DNA of 64,000 bases from an uncultured Myxococcales bacterium (GCA_903840165.1 CAIMEY010000110.1:1-64000), one strand, 5' to 3'. Counted from the stretch's first letter, positions 8,710 through 18,309 are shown. Translations and numbers: made by a program. The notes: generated by a model from the letters alone, not told the origin.

Positions 8710-9594
8710 CTAAGGCGCCCCTCGGAGGACAAGCAGGACCCCGACTACGGCGATGCCGGCGCCAATCCAGCGGCGAGGTGGAACGACTTCACCGCCGACA
8801 AAGCGCGATAATAATAGGAGAAATACGGTTGCCATCTGGTTAAGCAGGGCCGCATGCGAGGCCTGTGTGTACTTGATGCCGCCCATCCACAGCAGCATGG
8901 ACAGGTAAGTACCGACTAAGGTTGCGGGAATCATCGGACGCCACATAGGCTGGGGGCGAAACATATCAAAACTGGAACGCAATCGGCCGGACGCCATCTG
9001 CCAGACCAGCAGGCTTGCCGCGGCGAAGAACAGGCGAACCGTTGTGGCTTCGATGAGGTCGCTGTGGTCCAGCGCCGGCTTGGCAATGATTACGCCGATC
9101 GCTGTGGCAAAGACCCCGGAAACGGAAAGCAAAACACCGAGCCGGTCCACCTTCTCCGCTGCAGTTGTTTGCCCTTGCCAGGACACCAGCACCAAGCCAG
9201 CAGCCACCAGAGGTGCCCCAAGCAGCAAGCCGACATGTGGAGATTCTCCTAAGAAAACAACGGATAAGGCGACAACGGTGGGTGAATAGACACAGTCTGT
9301 GACGGCGGCGACACTGGCACCGATGCGCTGTAACCCAGCGAAAAACAGGGTATCGCCAAGGGTAAGTCCAAGCAGGGCGCTGCCTGCCAAACGCAGCCAG
9401 TCCTCGGGCGAACGCTGCCAATCGATGTGGCCCCCGGTCAGCCACAACGTGATGAGCAGTAGGGCAAAGGCAATGGTATTCTTGAAGAGATTGAGGCCTC
9501 GCGGGTCCATGATGGGCACGCGACGGAACAGCAGCACCGCGATGGCCCAACAAAGAGCGCAGGAAACGGCCATAATTTCGCCGATATGGGGCAA
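8710..9594 (-). CDS. EamA/DMT-superfamily metabolite exporter
   Basis: About 294 residues with ten predicted TM segments in two EamA halves. MAVSCALCWAIAVLLFRR opens the first, and SHAALLNQMATVFLLLLSR lies in the second, a typical EamA arrangement. A longer open frame reaches 9807 but would overlap the asparaginase gene. I chose TTG 9594 because GGGAG sits five bases upstream; an ATG at 9573 is the alternative. It lies 76 bases behind the asparaginase gene on the same strand, so the two may be co-transcribed, but the exported substrate is unknown. Confidence 0.85.
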   Translation of the reverse strand: MPHIGEIMAVSCALCWAIAVLLFRRVPIMDPRGLNLFKNTIAFALLLITLWLTGGHIDWQRSPEDWLRLAGSALLGLTLGDTLFFAGLQRIGASVAAVTDCVYSPTVVALSVVFLGESPHVGLLLGAPLVAAGLVLVSWQGQTTAAEKVDRLGVLLSVSGVFATAIGVIIAKPALDHSDLIEATTVRLFFAAASLLVWQMASGRLRSSFDMFRPQPMWRPMIPATLVGTYLSMLLWMGGIKYTQASHAALLNQMATVFLLLLSRFVGGEVVPPRRWIGAGIAVVGVLLVLRGAP

Positions 9595-9670
9595 GACGAC
9601 TCCCTGCTGCGACGGCCAGCTTGGTGCTAGGCGCAGAAGATCATGAAAAGAGGTGAGATTGCGCTGCCGG

Positions 9671-10624
9671 TCAATCCTCGGCTTGAACCTTGTAGCTCCC
9701 GGCGATGGCACCGACGACATTTCGCACCAGCAAGGGGTCCCACTCTTCTGGCACGGTGACGGAACCGGGCGCATATTGCTGGAGCGCAAAAACGACAGCA
9801 GCGGCAAGGGCTTCTGCTGCGCCGGAGTGAACTTTGACAGCTAGGCCCAACCCTCGTTCGGGCAGGGCGAGGCAAAAGACGCCCTGGGCGCCGACTTTGA
9901 CGGCCATCGATTCATTTGCAATTTTAGTTAGTTGCAGGTCAAAGCGACCTGTGCCTGACGTCAACTCTGGATGGGCCGCCATGGCACGGCCAATGGCCCC
10001 GAGGCGCGGGTCGCGATCGTCCTTCATGCACAGGGCAAGCAGGTGCCAAGCTTGCGCAATGCCCGCTAGCGTCAGGCAAAACGTCGGCACACCGCAGCCG
10101 TCCAGTGCTGTATCGACCGAAGTCTGGGCCCAGCCATGGACGCGACCGAGGATGGCCTGCTGCAACGGGTGATCGGGCGGGCGATAGTCCAGCGCCCACC
10201 CTTGGGCCGCCGCCGCCGCCAGCATGAATGTATGTTTTCCTGAACAATTATTGTGGATATTCGAAAACTTCTGGCCGGATTGAATCACGGCGCGCGCCGA
10301 AGAGCCATGCATCGGCGCGTGGGCTCCACAGCGCAATTGTTCGATCGTAAAGCCGAAACGCGCAAGCAGCGACTCCACCAGTTCCACATGCACCGGCTCA
10401 GCGCTGTGCGAGGCCGCGCCAACGGCGAGTTGTTGGGGCGAAAGTAGCGGATCACCTAAGAGTTCCAGGGATGTGGCTAGTTGAAAAGGTTTGGCAGCGC
10501 TTCGCCACGGTGTCAGCCGTGCCGGACCGATGCCTTGCGTCGACCCGTCCGTTCCCACCGCCACCACCGAAAAAGGGTGAAAGGTTTCGTCAAACTTTCC
10601 GCGGGTTTGAATCACCACTGCCAT
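9671..10624 (-). CDS. Asparaginase (bacterial/plant-pathogen 'asparaginase II' family)
   Basis: A 317-residue member of the Rhizobium-type asparaginase II family. HNNCSGKHTFML is the signature motif, flanked by SAAKPFQ near residue 43, GAASHSAEPVH near residue 70, and a C-terminal ELTSGTGRFD. It deaminates L-asparagine, and there is no signal peptide, so it is cytoplasmic. GGAGG is six bases before the ATG. The upstream TauE/SafE gene ends only four bases before it on the same strand, so the order TauE/SafE, asparaginase, EamA may be one operon. Confidence 0.9.
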   Translation of the reverse strand: MAVVIQTRGKFDETFHPFSVVAVGTDGSTQGIGPARLTPWRSAAKPFQLATSLELLGDPLLSPQQLAVGAASHSAEPVHVELVESLLARFGFTIEQLRCGAHAPMHGSSARAVIQSGQKFSNIHNNCSGKHTFMLAAAAAQGWALDYRPPDHPLQQAILGRVHGWAQTSVDTALDGCGVPTFCLTLAGIAQAWHLLALCMKDDRDPRLGAIGRAMAAHPELTSGTGRFDLQLTKIANESMAVKVGAQGVFCLALPERGLGLAVKVHSGAAEALAAAVVFALQQYAPGSVTVPEEWDPLLVRNVVGAIAGSYKVQAED

Positions 10625-10628
10625 AAGG

Positions 10629-11384
10629 CTACCTCCACAGGTCCCAGCCGAGCCGCAGCACCAGGCCAGCGACGACGACCAATACGACGCGACGAATCAT
10701 CCGATCCCCGTTCCTGATTGCCAACTTCGCGCCCACAGCACTGCCCAACATCTGCGCAACTGCCATGGGCAAGGCCACCGACCAGATAACCGCACCGTGC
10801 AGGGAAAATAGGACGAATGCCGCAAGATTACTGGCAAAGTTGATGACCTTGGCGTGAGCGCTGGCCGAGGTCAGGTCATCGCCCAGCCACATCGCGTGGG
10901 CGATGAGCAGAAAGGTTCCGGTGCCAGGACCGAAGAAGCCGTCGTAAGCGCCGAGTGTTAGCGCCAAAATCCCTTGTCGTTTTCGAGCAATAGGTGGTGC
11001 TACAGCTTGGCCCTGCACCAGGCGATCCCGGCGGAGCGCCAGCACGGCGGCCGCGACCACCAGGAGCACCAGCACCATCGGGCGCAGAAACTGGGGCGGC
11101 AGGCGCGTCGCCAGCCAGGCCCCTAGCCAGGAACCGGCAAAACCACCAATAAAACCAACGGGAATTCGCGGCCATTGAATGCGCCCCGCCCGCCAAAACC
11201 AAGCGACGGCGGTCGCACTGCCAAAGACGGCTTGGCCCTTGTTGGTGCCGAGCACGGCCGCGGTCGGCAGCCCCGAGAACAGCAACGCCGGGACGGTGAT
11301 CAGGCCCCCGCCTCCGGCCACGGCGTCGACCATGCCAGCTGCAAAACCCGCTATAATCAGGATGATTTGTACGCTACCGCTCAT
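10629..11384 (-). CDS. TauE/SafE (TSUP) family membrane transporter
   Basis: About 251 residues with seven to eight TM helices. The N-terminal GMVDAVAGGGGLITVPALLF and the second-half GAYDGFFGPGTGTFLL are the two inverted-repeat signatures of the TSUP family (sulfite, sulfoacetate or organic-sulfur anion exporters). The longest frame begins at 11426, but MSGSVQII at 11384 starts directly before the first helix and is the likelier start. It precedes asparaginase by four bases. The actual anion is not predictable. Confidence 0.87.
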   Translation of the reverse strand: MSGSVQIILIIAGFAAGMVDAVAGGGGLITVPALLFSGLPTAAVLGTNKGQAVFGSATAVAWFWRAGRIQWPRIPVGFIGGFAGSWLGAWLATRLPPQFLRPMVLVLLVVAAAVLALRRDRLVQGQAVAPPIARKRQGILALTLGAYDGFFGPGTGTFLLIAHAMWLGDDLTSASAHAKVINFASNLAAFVLFSLHGAVIWSVALPMAVAQMLGSAVGAKLAIRNGDRMIRRVVLVVVAGLVLRLGWDLWR

Positions 11385-11819
11385 ACCCGCTGCCCCGACA
11401 CGTGCCGGCATCGGGCGGCTAGGCAACCACGGCTACTCAGCGGACGCAAGCCCGCGGAGGCCGGTGGCCGTTGGTGTGGTGAAAAAGGTAAAGATAAAGG
11501 CTGGATAGCCCTTGCATATACAGGTTGCGGCACTGTTTGCACCGGTGCAGGGCCAAGCTTGGCCACGATTGGCGAACTGCCGTCGGGCCGTACGTAGCGA
11601 CGTGGTGGCCGAGCATCGGTAAGCGAAATTTCATTGTCGCGATAGGCACATACCCCTTGCATGTACAACGCCTGTGAACCCTGTACAACGCCTGTGAACC
11701 CAAGAATCGCCCCTTCTCGCGCCGCCACTCGCCTGCTTCCCGGGCCCGTGGCGCATCGGCCTTCGCTTTGCTACAGTGGCGTTCGTTGGTCTTCACACGA
11801 CCTTGGGACCGGTTCAACG
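11385..11819. other. Divergent intergenic region, 435 bases, with short repeats
   Basis: This lies between the divergent TauE/SafE and amylase genes. The minus-strand open frames here look like noise. It holds one 20-base perfect tandem duplication (11662-11701) and two copies of a CTTGCATRTACA word (11511 and 11656). No clear sigma-70 promoter pair stands out. It presumably carries both promoters. Confidence 0.6.
11662..11701. repeat. 20-bp perfect direct tandem repeat, two copies
   Basis: The unit TGTACAACGCCTGTGAACCC occurs at 11662-11681 and again at 11682-11701 without spacer, 120-160 bases upstream of the amylase start. Two copies only, so it is not a CRISPR. It could be a duplicated regulator site or simple slippage. 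Confidence 0.85.
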
Positions 11820-14021
11820 ATGGGCAGCCCTCACCAAGCACGATTCGTGGCGCGGTGGCTCGTGTTGGCGGCCACTGTACCGGGTTGCTTTTCGCCCGCT
11901 CAGGGGACTGGCTCAGGCGGTGGTCCAGCCGACGTGGACGCAGGAAACGTCGCAGAAGTTGTTGATTCTGAAGTCCTTGGCACGACCGATGCGGGCGGCG
12001 ATACGGCTGTCGTCTTGGCAGATTCCGCAGACGCCGACTCCCTGGCCGTCGACGCTGTTACCGATGCGGCTGCAGACGCGGACTCCACGGCACTAGATGG
12101 TGCCCAGGATCTCGATACTACACCGGAAACAGATGCCGGTGGCGACGTAAGTTCTGACGCTGGTGGCCCGGTCTGTGACGATGCGGCCAAGCGCTGCGCC
12201 CATGCCTTTGCTTTTGTCGGGGAAGGTAGCGAAACGACAGTTGAATTGCGGGGCAGTTTCAACGGCTGGAAGGCCGGCGTCGCCTTGGTATTGAGCGCCG
12301 GGACGTGGTCGGCGTCTGCACCGATGCCCTGGAATACGCCGGTTCAGTATAAGTTCCGAATAGTTATGGGCGGCGTCGAGAAGTGGATCAACGACCCCGG
12401 CAATCCCGACACGGCCGATGACGGCTTCGGTGGCAAGAATTCCCTTTTGCAACCAGGTACATGTGATGACTACACCTGTCAGGGGCCGCAAACGATTTGC
12501 GGCATCGACGCCAAGCCAGCCGCCTTCGATTGGCGCGACGCCGTGCTGTACTTTGTGTTTGTCGATCGGTTCAACAATGGCAACCCTGCGAACGACAAAA
12601 AGAATTCTAGCCCGAACGTCGCGGACATTGCCAACTGGCAGGGCGGCGACTGGGTGGGCGTTCAGCAGAAGATCGAAGCCGGCTACTTTGAAGCCTTAGG
12701 TGTCAATGCCTTATGGCTCAGTGTGCCGATGGACAATGCGGACACGGCCGAGGTGGGCGACGACGGCAAGCTCTACGCCGCCTACCACGCCTATTGGCCG
12801 CGGGATCCCAGCAAAACGGAAGCGCATTTTGGCGACATGGCGGCGCTGCAGGCTTTGGTCAAGGCCGCGCACCAGCATGGACTGCAGGTTTTGCTCGATT
12901 ACGCCATGAATCATGTACATACCTCGTCACCCGTGTTTCAGGCCCACGCGGCAGACGGCTGGTTCAATCCGGAAAAAGTCAATGGTCAAGACTGTGTATG
13001 CGGCAGTCAGGTCTGTCCGTGGGACGGGCCGAGCATGGTCTACTGCTGGTTTCAGACGTATCTAGCCGACTTCGACTTCAACAACGCGGCGGCCCGCAAA
13101 GCCTCAATCGATAACGTGATTTGGTGGATGCAGCAGTCTGGGGCCGATGGCCTGCGTCTTGACGCGATCAAGCACGTTGCCGGGTCTTGGCTGACGGACC
13201 TAAGGGCGCGTTTGTTAACCGAAGTTGAGCCAATTCGCGGGCAGCACATCTACTTGGTCGGCGAGACGTATACGGGCGACCAAGGGCTCATCAAGTCCTT
13301 TCTGGACCCCTGCGCCAAGCTGGACGGGCAGTTTGATTTTCCGCTGCGAGCCAAGCTCGACGAAGTCGCGTTGTTGCGCAAGGGAACGATGAATGATCTC
13401 AGTGCATTCATGGATTCCAACGACAGTTACTACGGGGCCGGCGCGCTGATGTCGACCTTCATCGGCAACCACGACCTGCCGCGCGTCATTCACTATGCGC
13501 AGGATACGCCTTTATTTACGGATGTTTGGGATAATGGAAAATCTAAGTCTTGGTCAGGGCAGCCAGCGGTAGTAGCCGAGCAGAGCGCCTATGAACGCGT
13601 CGCCGTCGCAATGGGAATCCTCTTAACAAATCAAGGTGTTCCGTTGATCTACTATGGCGACGAGATCGCGATGCCAGGTGCTGGCGACCCGGACAATCGG
13701 CGGATGATGCAATGGACTGGCCAGAGCGCACCGCAAACGTGGCTTTTGCAGCGGATGCAGAAGTTGGGGCAGATTCGTAGTAAACACAGCGCATTGCGTC
13801 GTGGTACACGCTCGACCGTGGCTGTGACGGCGGAAACGTGGACCTACGCCATGACCTCGCCCGAAGAGACTGTCTACGTGGCGGTGAATCGTGGCGATAC
13901 GCCGGCCGATGTAGGCGGATTACCAGCACAATCCATGACTGACTTGGTGACCGGCGATACGCTGGCTGGCCCTCAGTTGGCGCTGCCTGCACGGAGCGTT
14001 CGGGTGATGGTTACAAAGTGA
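11820..14021 (+). CDS. GH13 alpha-amylase family lipoprotein with N-terminal CBM48-like domain
   Basis: Starch/alpha-glucan hydrolase, probably anchored in the outer membrane. ATG 11820 gives a lipoprotein signal ending in LAATVPGC. An Asp/Ala/Thr-rich linker follows (about residues 40-110), then a CBM48/AMPK-like module (ELRGSFNGWK), then the GH13 barrel. All four GH13 regions are seen: DYAMNH (I), GLRLDAIKH (II, nucleophile Asp), VGETYTG (III, acid/base Glu) and FIGNHD (IV, transition-state Asp). The C-terminal beta domain is complete. Its stop overlaps the next gene's GTG as GTGA, so the two are translationally coupled. An upstream ATG at 11661 would add 53 residues but destroy the signal peptide. 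Confidence 0.93.
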   Translation: MGSPHQARFVARWLVLAATVPGCFSPAQGTGSGGGPADVDAGNVAEVVDSEVLGTTDAGGDTAVVLADSADADSLAVDAVTDAAADADSTALDGAQDLDTTPETDAGGDVSSDAGGPVCDDAAKRCAHAFAFVGEGSETTVELRGSFNGWKAGVALVLSAGTWSASAPMPWNTPVQYKFRIVMGGVEKWINDPGNPDTADDGFGGKNSLLQPGTCDDYTCQGPQTICGIDAKPAAFDWRDAVLYFVFVDRFNNGNPANDKKNSSPNVADIANWQGGDWVGVQQKIEAGYFEALGVNALWLSVPMDNADTAEVGDDGKLYAAYHAYWPRDPSKTEAHFGDMAALQALVKAAHQHGLQVLLDYAMNHVHTSSPVFQAHAADGWFNPEKVNGQDCVCGSQVCPWDGPSMVYCWFQTYLADFDFNNAAARKASIDNVIWWMQQSGADGLRLDAIKHVAGSWLTDLRARLLTEVEPIRGQHIYLVGETYTGDQGLIKSFLDPCAKLDGQFDFPLRAKLDEVALLRKGTMNDLSAFMDSNDSYYGAGALMSTFIGNHDLPRVIHYAQDTPLFTDVWDNGKSKSWSGQPAVVAEQSAYERVAVAMGILLTNQGVPLIYYGDEIAMPGAGDPDNRRMMQWTGQSAPQTWLLQRMQKLGQIRSKHSALRRGTRSTVAVTAETWTYAMTSPEETVYVAVNRGDTPADVGGLPAQSMTDLVTGDTLAGPQLALPARSVRVMVTK

Positions 14022-16027
14022 CGCTCGGGGGAATCTTGTTTCGATTTAAGTATTTGGCATGGACCGTAGCAGTCGTTCTCGCCGTGGCTTCCTGCTCGGC
14101 GGACAAGGCGGCTAGTGGCGCGGATCAGGCGTCGGCTGACGGCGCAGACGTTGGTAGTGCCACAGGGCAAGACGCTGAAGTTACAGATGATTTTCCAGAA
14201 GCCACCACGCCCGCCTGCCCCGGTCAGCTGGGGTGCCCGGTCCAAGCTGGAGACCCATGCCAAGACGACAGCCAGTGCGATGACGGTGACCCCTGTACCC
14301 TTGGCGAGACCTGCGGCGAAGACTTTACATGTCTAGCTGGTACGGTGACAGACTGCGACGACGGCAATGTCTGTACGACGGATTCATGCAATAAATCAAA
14401 AGGTTGCTTGCATGTTGCTGCCCAACGTTCTTGTGACGACGGCAACGAATGCACCTATCCAGACCTGTGCGTCGCCGGCGCCTGCCAGACCGGACCGGTA
14501 CGCACCTGTGACGATGGCAACGGCTGCAGCGATGACCTCTGCGACCCTGCCTATGGCTGCTATTTCGCTGCGAATACCGCGGAATGCGACAAGGAAAATG
14601 CTTGCGTGGAAGCCTCGTTCTGCGCCGACCTCAGTTGCGTCACTGGCAAGGCAAAGCCTTGTGATGACGGGATAATTTGCACCTACGACGTCTGCGACCC
14701 AAAGATTGGCTGTGTGTCCCTGCCCAAGCCCGGCCCCGTCGTCTGCAATGACACGACCTTTGATGATAGGTGCTGGAAAGTGCTGAAGTTTCCCACACCG
14801 CTGACTTGGGACGATGCGCGTACGCAGTGCCAAGGTTGGGGCGGCGAGCTGGCAAGTCTGCATTGGCGCACTGATAATGACCAAGCCCGCAGCCTAGCCG
14901 ACCAACTGTGCGGCAAAGACGCTGCCGTGTGGATTGGCCTAAGTGACCGTGCGGTCGAGGGAAAGTACGTCTGGAGCGATGGCGAGCCCGGCGACTTCTC
15001 CTACTTCAATAGCGGAGAACCCAATAATTCCGGCAATGAAGACTACATCCAAATGGTTCCGGGCGGTCGCTGGAACGACATTGGCCAAGGGGCAACGATG
15101 GGCTGCGCGGTCTGCAATCGTCGCCTTGCAAACAGCTGTGACGACGACAAATCGTGCAAAATCGGAGCGTTATGTAGTGCCGGGGCCTGCTTGCCCGCCA
15201 CCGCCACGCGCAGTTGCGACGACGACGATCCGTGCTCCCTTGATTCCTGTGTGGAAACAAAAGGTTGCCTTGTGGTGCTACAGAGCGAGGGCGCTCCGTG
15301 CAGCGACGGCGGGATCTGCCAGAGCGGGCAGTGCTACGTCAACCTGCCGGCGGCAGCCAGCGATTGTGCCTCGATATTACAAGCAAATCCATCGGCGGGT
15401 TCGGGGATTTACTGGATTGACGTGGACGGCGCGGGCCCAGAGGCCAAGTTTCAGACGTACTGCGAAATGCAGGCCGGCGTCGGCGCTTGGACGACGGTGC
15501 TTCAGGTCGACGGAAACGACCCTCAAGCTGGCTACGACGGTACCGTCTGGACCGCCAAGGAGGCCACCGCGACGACCGCATTGGGACCGACTGGCGCAAA
15601 GAATTCAGGCTTTTGGCTCTTGCCTGTACAACAATTGCGGGTCGGGCTGCGCAGCGCCGACGGCAGCCTGCATTGGCTCATCCTTGATGCCAAGGGCGCG
15701 TCATTGCAAGCGATTTTCCAGGACGGCAAGGCAATCGTGAGCAAACTAGGTGTTAAGAAATGGGAATCCCTGCTGGTCGGGGCTTCACTGCAACCGGCAT
15801 GCTTGCTTGAAGGCGTCAACATGGTACCGGCGGGCGGCGGCAAGGTGCGCATCGGCATCCTTGGCAACAACGAAGACGACTGCAACAGCATCGATTCGTG
15901 GCTAGGCTTGGGCGGCAGTCCTGTCTGCGGTGCCAAGGACACGCCCTCGGTCGGCAATTTGGCATGTTGGGGCCCCGACCACGGCAATGCGTCCAACGCG
16001 GCGCTTGGGTACGTGCAGGTGCGCTAG
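14018..16027 (+). CDS. Lipoprotein with Cys-rich repeats, C-type-lectin-like and fibrinogen-like domains
   Basis: A 669-residue putative surface binding protein. GTG 14018 overlaps the amylase stop. A signal ends at lipobox AVASC. Next come Cys-rich CDDGNVCTTDSC-type units (about residues 75-240), then a C-type-lectin-like domain (about 245-365: CWKVLKF, VWIGLSD, EPNNSGNEDYIQM, GRWND; EPN is the mannose/glucose-type Ca-binding triad). More Cys-rich units follow, then a fibrinogen-C-like domain (about 445-669: DCASILQ, SGIYWID, YCEMQAGVGAWT). Coupling to the amylase suggests glycan capture on the cell surface (inference). The stop overlaps the convergent caspase-like gene by four bases. Confidence 0.85.
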   Translation: MTLGGILFRFKYLAWTVAVVLAVASCSADKAASGADQASADGADVGSATGQDAEVTDDFPEATTPACPGQLGCPVQAGDPCQDDSQCDDGDPCTLGETCGEDFTCLAGTVTDCDDGNVCTTDSCNKSKGCLHVAAQRSCDDGNECTYPDLCVAGACQTGPVRTCDDGNGCSDDLCDPAYGCYFAANTAECDKENACVEASFCADLSCVTGKAKPCDDGIICTYDVCDPKIGCVSLPKPGPVVCNDTTFDDRCWKVLKFPTPLTWDDARTQCQGWGGELASLHWRTDNDQARSLADQLCGKDAAVWIGLSDRAVEGKYVWSDGEPGDFSYFNSGEPNNSGNEDYIQMVPGGRWNDIGQGATMGCAVCNRRLANSCDDDKSCKIGALCSAGACLPATATRSCDDDDPCSLDSCVETKGCLVVLQSEGAPCSDGGICQSGQCYVNLPAAASDCASILQANPSAGSGIYWIDVDGAGPEAKFQTYCEMQAGVGAWTTVLQVDGNDPQAGYDGTVWTAKEATATTALGPTGAKNSGFWLLPVQQLRVGLRSADGSLHWLILDAKGASLQAIFQDGKAIVSKLGVKKWESLLVGASLQPACLLEGVNMVPAGGGKVRIGILGNNEDDCNSIDSWLGLGGSPVCGAKDTPSVGNLACWGPDHGNASNAALGYVQVR

Positions 16028-17661
16028 GGACCCAACGTCACCAGGGTCACCTGCGCCGGCACAAAGCCGCTGTCCTGGGCCAGAATCGCCTGCAATTGTC
16101 GCCGCGCCTCAGGGAGATCGCCGCGGTCCTTGGCCGCCAGCGCTGCCGAATAGGCTACCAGAATAGGGGCTTGCACCGGATGCGCGGTCCGTCGGATTAG
16201 ACGCTCGACGGCCGGCGTCTTGGGCGGGCGCACTTGGCTCAATCGCTCACGCAGGGACGCAGCCAAATCCTGGGTCAGCGTCAAGAAATCTTCTATCTTG
16301 CCAGTCACTTGCTCTTGGCCGACGATGGCGCCGGTGCCGACATGCACCACACGCGCCATAAGGCGAACCTTGCCCTGAAAGTCCATGAAACTACCAACAA
16401 TTTGGTACTGCGCGCCCATCAACTGACCGATGCGCGTGGCCGTGGCCGGATCGACGTGTTTGGTTTGCTGAAGCTTGAGTTCGGACATGACCTGCTCAAG
16501 TCGTGCCCTTTCAATCAGTTGCACGCCGGGGATGCCCTGCAGGTCGGCCAGCAGCATCTCGGCCATGGCCCGCTGCAAACAGGCGAGGTCAGCGTTTAAG
16601 CCATTATAGTCAAAGTATAAAACGGCAGCGCGCACGGGTTGGCCGGCGGCGGTCGGCGTCGTCGACCGGGCAACGACGGACGGCGCAGCGGTGCCTGAGC
16701 GCAGGGCAGGCGTGTTTTCAACGACTTGAACCTCGGTACTACCGATTGGCTGCACCCGCGTCGACGGACTCAGAAACAGGAACTCCCCCTCGCCGCTACG
16801 CGCAATCTGCGGATTTTGCATGGTATTAAACTCAGATGCTGCCACCTGGGCCACCGCGGGCTTGACGAACGCTGCGAGTTCATCGGTCGTGATGAGGCCG
16901 TCATGGTTGCTGTCCGCCGCCCCGCGCCAGCCCTGAAGTAGGAAATACGTAAACAGTCCATGGCCTTGATACTCGCTGGCCTGCTGTCCATTTTGCCCGG
17001 CGACCAAAGCGACGCGCACCGGTTTGTTCGTGACTTCACGAATATACGCCTTGACTTGGGGGGACAGGCCGACCGAACGGGTGCCAATGGCCAGTCCCGA
17101 GTAGCACGCATCGGCCACGTAGAGCACATGCTTGGCCGGATACTGGGCGAACCAACGCTGTAATTCCGCCATGCTAATGGCTGTGCTGGCTGGCGCGTCG
17201 CGCTTGGCCTCGGCTGGCATCAGATAGCCCATCGCGGCGTCGCCTTGGCCCCGAGATAGTCCATGTCCGGCAAAATACACGATAACCCGATCGTTCGGGC
17301 CGACTTGATTGGGCAGTCGGTCGCCGATCAGTTCCGTGATGGCCGCGCGAGAGGCTTGGCCATTGATTAGCGTAGTAACTTGAAAACCTTGGCTTTTCAG
17401 GAATTCGGCCACCCGATTCGCGTCACGCACTGCGCCGCCAAGGGGAGGCAAATCCTGATACGCGTCAATGCCGATGACTACAGCCCAAGAATGGTGATAC
17501 AAAACAAAGGGTTTATCGGCATCCTCGGCGTAGGAAACTTCCGCAATGGCATCGGCGCCGCGGGTCTGGGCCCAAGCCACGTGCGGCGTCCAGGGGCAAA
17601 GCACGGCCAGGGCTACTAGGGCGACAAGAGTAAGAATGGACGCAGTTTCTTCTCCAAGCAC
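16024..17661 (-). CDS. Exported caspase-like (C14) protein with EF-hand and CsgG-like domain
   Basis: A 545-residue protein with N-terminal signal sequence (about 1-31). The caspase-fold domain runs from VVIGIDAYQD to about residue 240; the catalytic dyad is His133 in YFAGHGLS and Cys186 in ADACYSG. A canonical EF-hand, DSNHDGLITTDE (residues 250-261), follows within the p10-like region. From about residue 345 a CsgG/FlgO-like domain begins (AAVLYFDYNGLN, IERARLEQVMSE, GAQYQIVGSF). GTG 17661 is preceded by GGGGAGGAG at good spacing. Ca-dependent activation and an envelope location are inferences from the domain order. Confidence 0.87.
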   Translation of the reverse strand: MLGEETASILTLVALVALAVLCPWTPHVAWAQTRGADAIAEVSYAEDADKPFVLYHHSWAVVIGIDAYQDLPPLGGAVRDANRVAEFLKSQGFQVTTLINGQASRAAITELIGDRLPNQVGPNDRVIVYFAGHGLSRGQGDAAMGYLMPAEAKRDAPASTAISMAELQRWFAQYPAKHVLYVADACYSGLAIGTRSVGLSPQVKAYIREVTNKPVRVALVAGQNGQQASEYQGHGLFTYFLLQGWRGAADSNHDGLITTDELAAFVKPAVAQVAASEFNTMQNPQIARSGEGEFLFLSPSTRVQPIGSTEVQVVENTPALRSGTAAPSVVARSTTPTAAGQPVRAAVLYFDYNGLNADLACLQRAMAEMLLADLQGIPGVQLIERARLEQVMSELKLQQTKHVDPATATRIGQLMGAQYQIVGSFMDFQGKVRLMARVVHVGTGAIVGQEQVTGKIEDFLTLTQDLAASLRERLSQVRPPKTPAVERLIRRTAHPVQAPILVAYSAALAAKDRGDLPEARRQLQAILAQDSGFVPAQVTLVTLGP

Positions 17662-17691
17662 CGGCGACTCCTCCCCACCGTGCGGGCGCTC

Positions 17692-18309
17692 CTAGGGCTG
17701 TGGCGGCGTGGCTGCAAATAGGGGCCCGCCAATGGGCAAAATCGTACGTCCAGACGTGGGGTTAAGCACTAGTGCTACAGCGATGTACAGGGCGATGCCC
17801 AGCAAGGCAACGGTCGCAGCCGCGATGGGCAGGCCCATGGCCGGAGCCTGCAAGACTTCGCGCAGAATTCTGCAAACATAGAGCACGTCGATGTCGAGCA
17901 GGAACAGCAGCAGCAGCTTGGAAAAGAAGCCGAACGCGTACGTCATCGCCAGGAAAATCAGCAAGAAACAACAGTCCACAGCCAGAATAATCGTGGCGTT
18001 GGGCGCGTGGCCGCTGGCCAGCGAGTCAAGAGCCCACCAGTTCATGAGCCAGTTAAAGGAGAAGGTGGTCAGCAGGGTGCCGCCCACCATGTTCTTGTTG
18101 GCAAAGCTCATGATTCCTGAGAGGAACTGGCAGCCGCCGCCAAAGAGCAAGCAGAACCACGCGGCCGTGTGCAGGCCTTCGGGCGTCAGCGTCGACTTGA
18201 CGCCAAACGCAATCGGCAACAGGGCCGCGCAGCCGATTGCTAGGCCAAAGAGGCCCAGGGGCGTCGGGTCGGCAAACGGGCTCGTCGCAGGAGAAGCGGG
18301 TGTGCTCAT
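17692..18309 (-). CDS. GPR1/FUN34/YaaH (SatP-type) acetate uptake family membrane protein
   Basis: A 205-residue protein with about six TM helices. FADPTPLGLFGLA near residue 11 corresponds to the NPAPLGL signature of the acetate/succinate transporter family, and FGGGCQFLSGIMSF matches the second conserved segment. It probably moves acetate or another short monocarboxylate across the inner membrane. AAGAGGAA lies seven bases before the ATG. It is followed 30 bases later by the caspase-like gene and preceded 28 bases by the subtilisin gene, all on the minus strand, so an operon is possible. Confidence 0.82.
   Translation of the reverse strand: MSTPASPATSPFADPTPLGLFGLAIGCAALLPIAFGVKSTLTPEGLHTAAWFCLLFGGGCQFLSGIMSFANKNMVGGTLLTTFSFNWLMNWWALDSLASGHAPNATIILAVDCCFLLIFLAMTYAFGFFSKLLLLFLLDIDVLYVCRILREVLQAPAMGLPIAAATVALLGIALYIAVALVLNPTSGRTILPIGGPLFAATPPQP

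Noticed and set aside
11662..11701. Possible CRISPR array
   Set aside because: Only two 20-base units with no spacer between them; no cas genes in the window.
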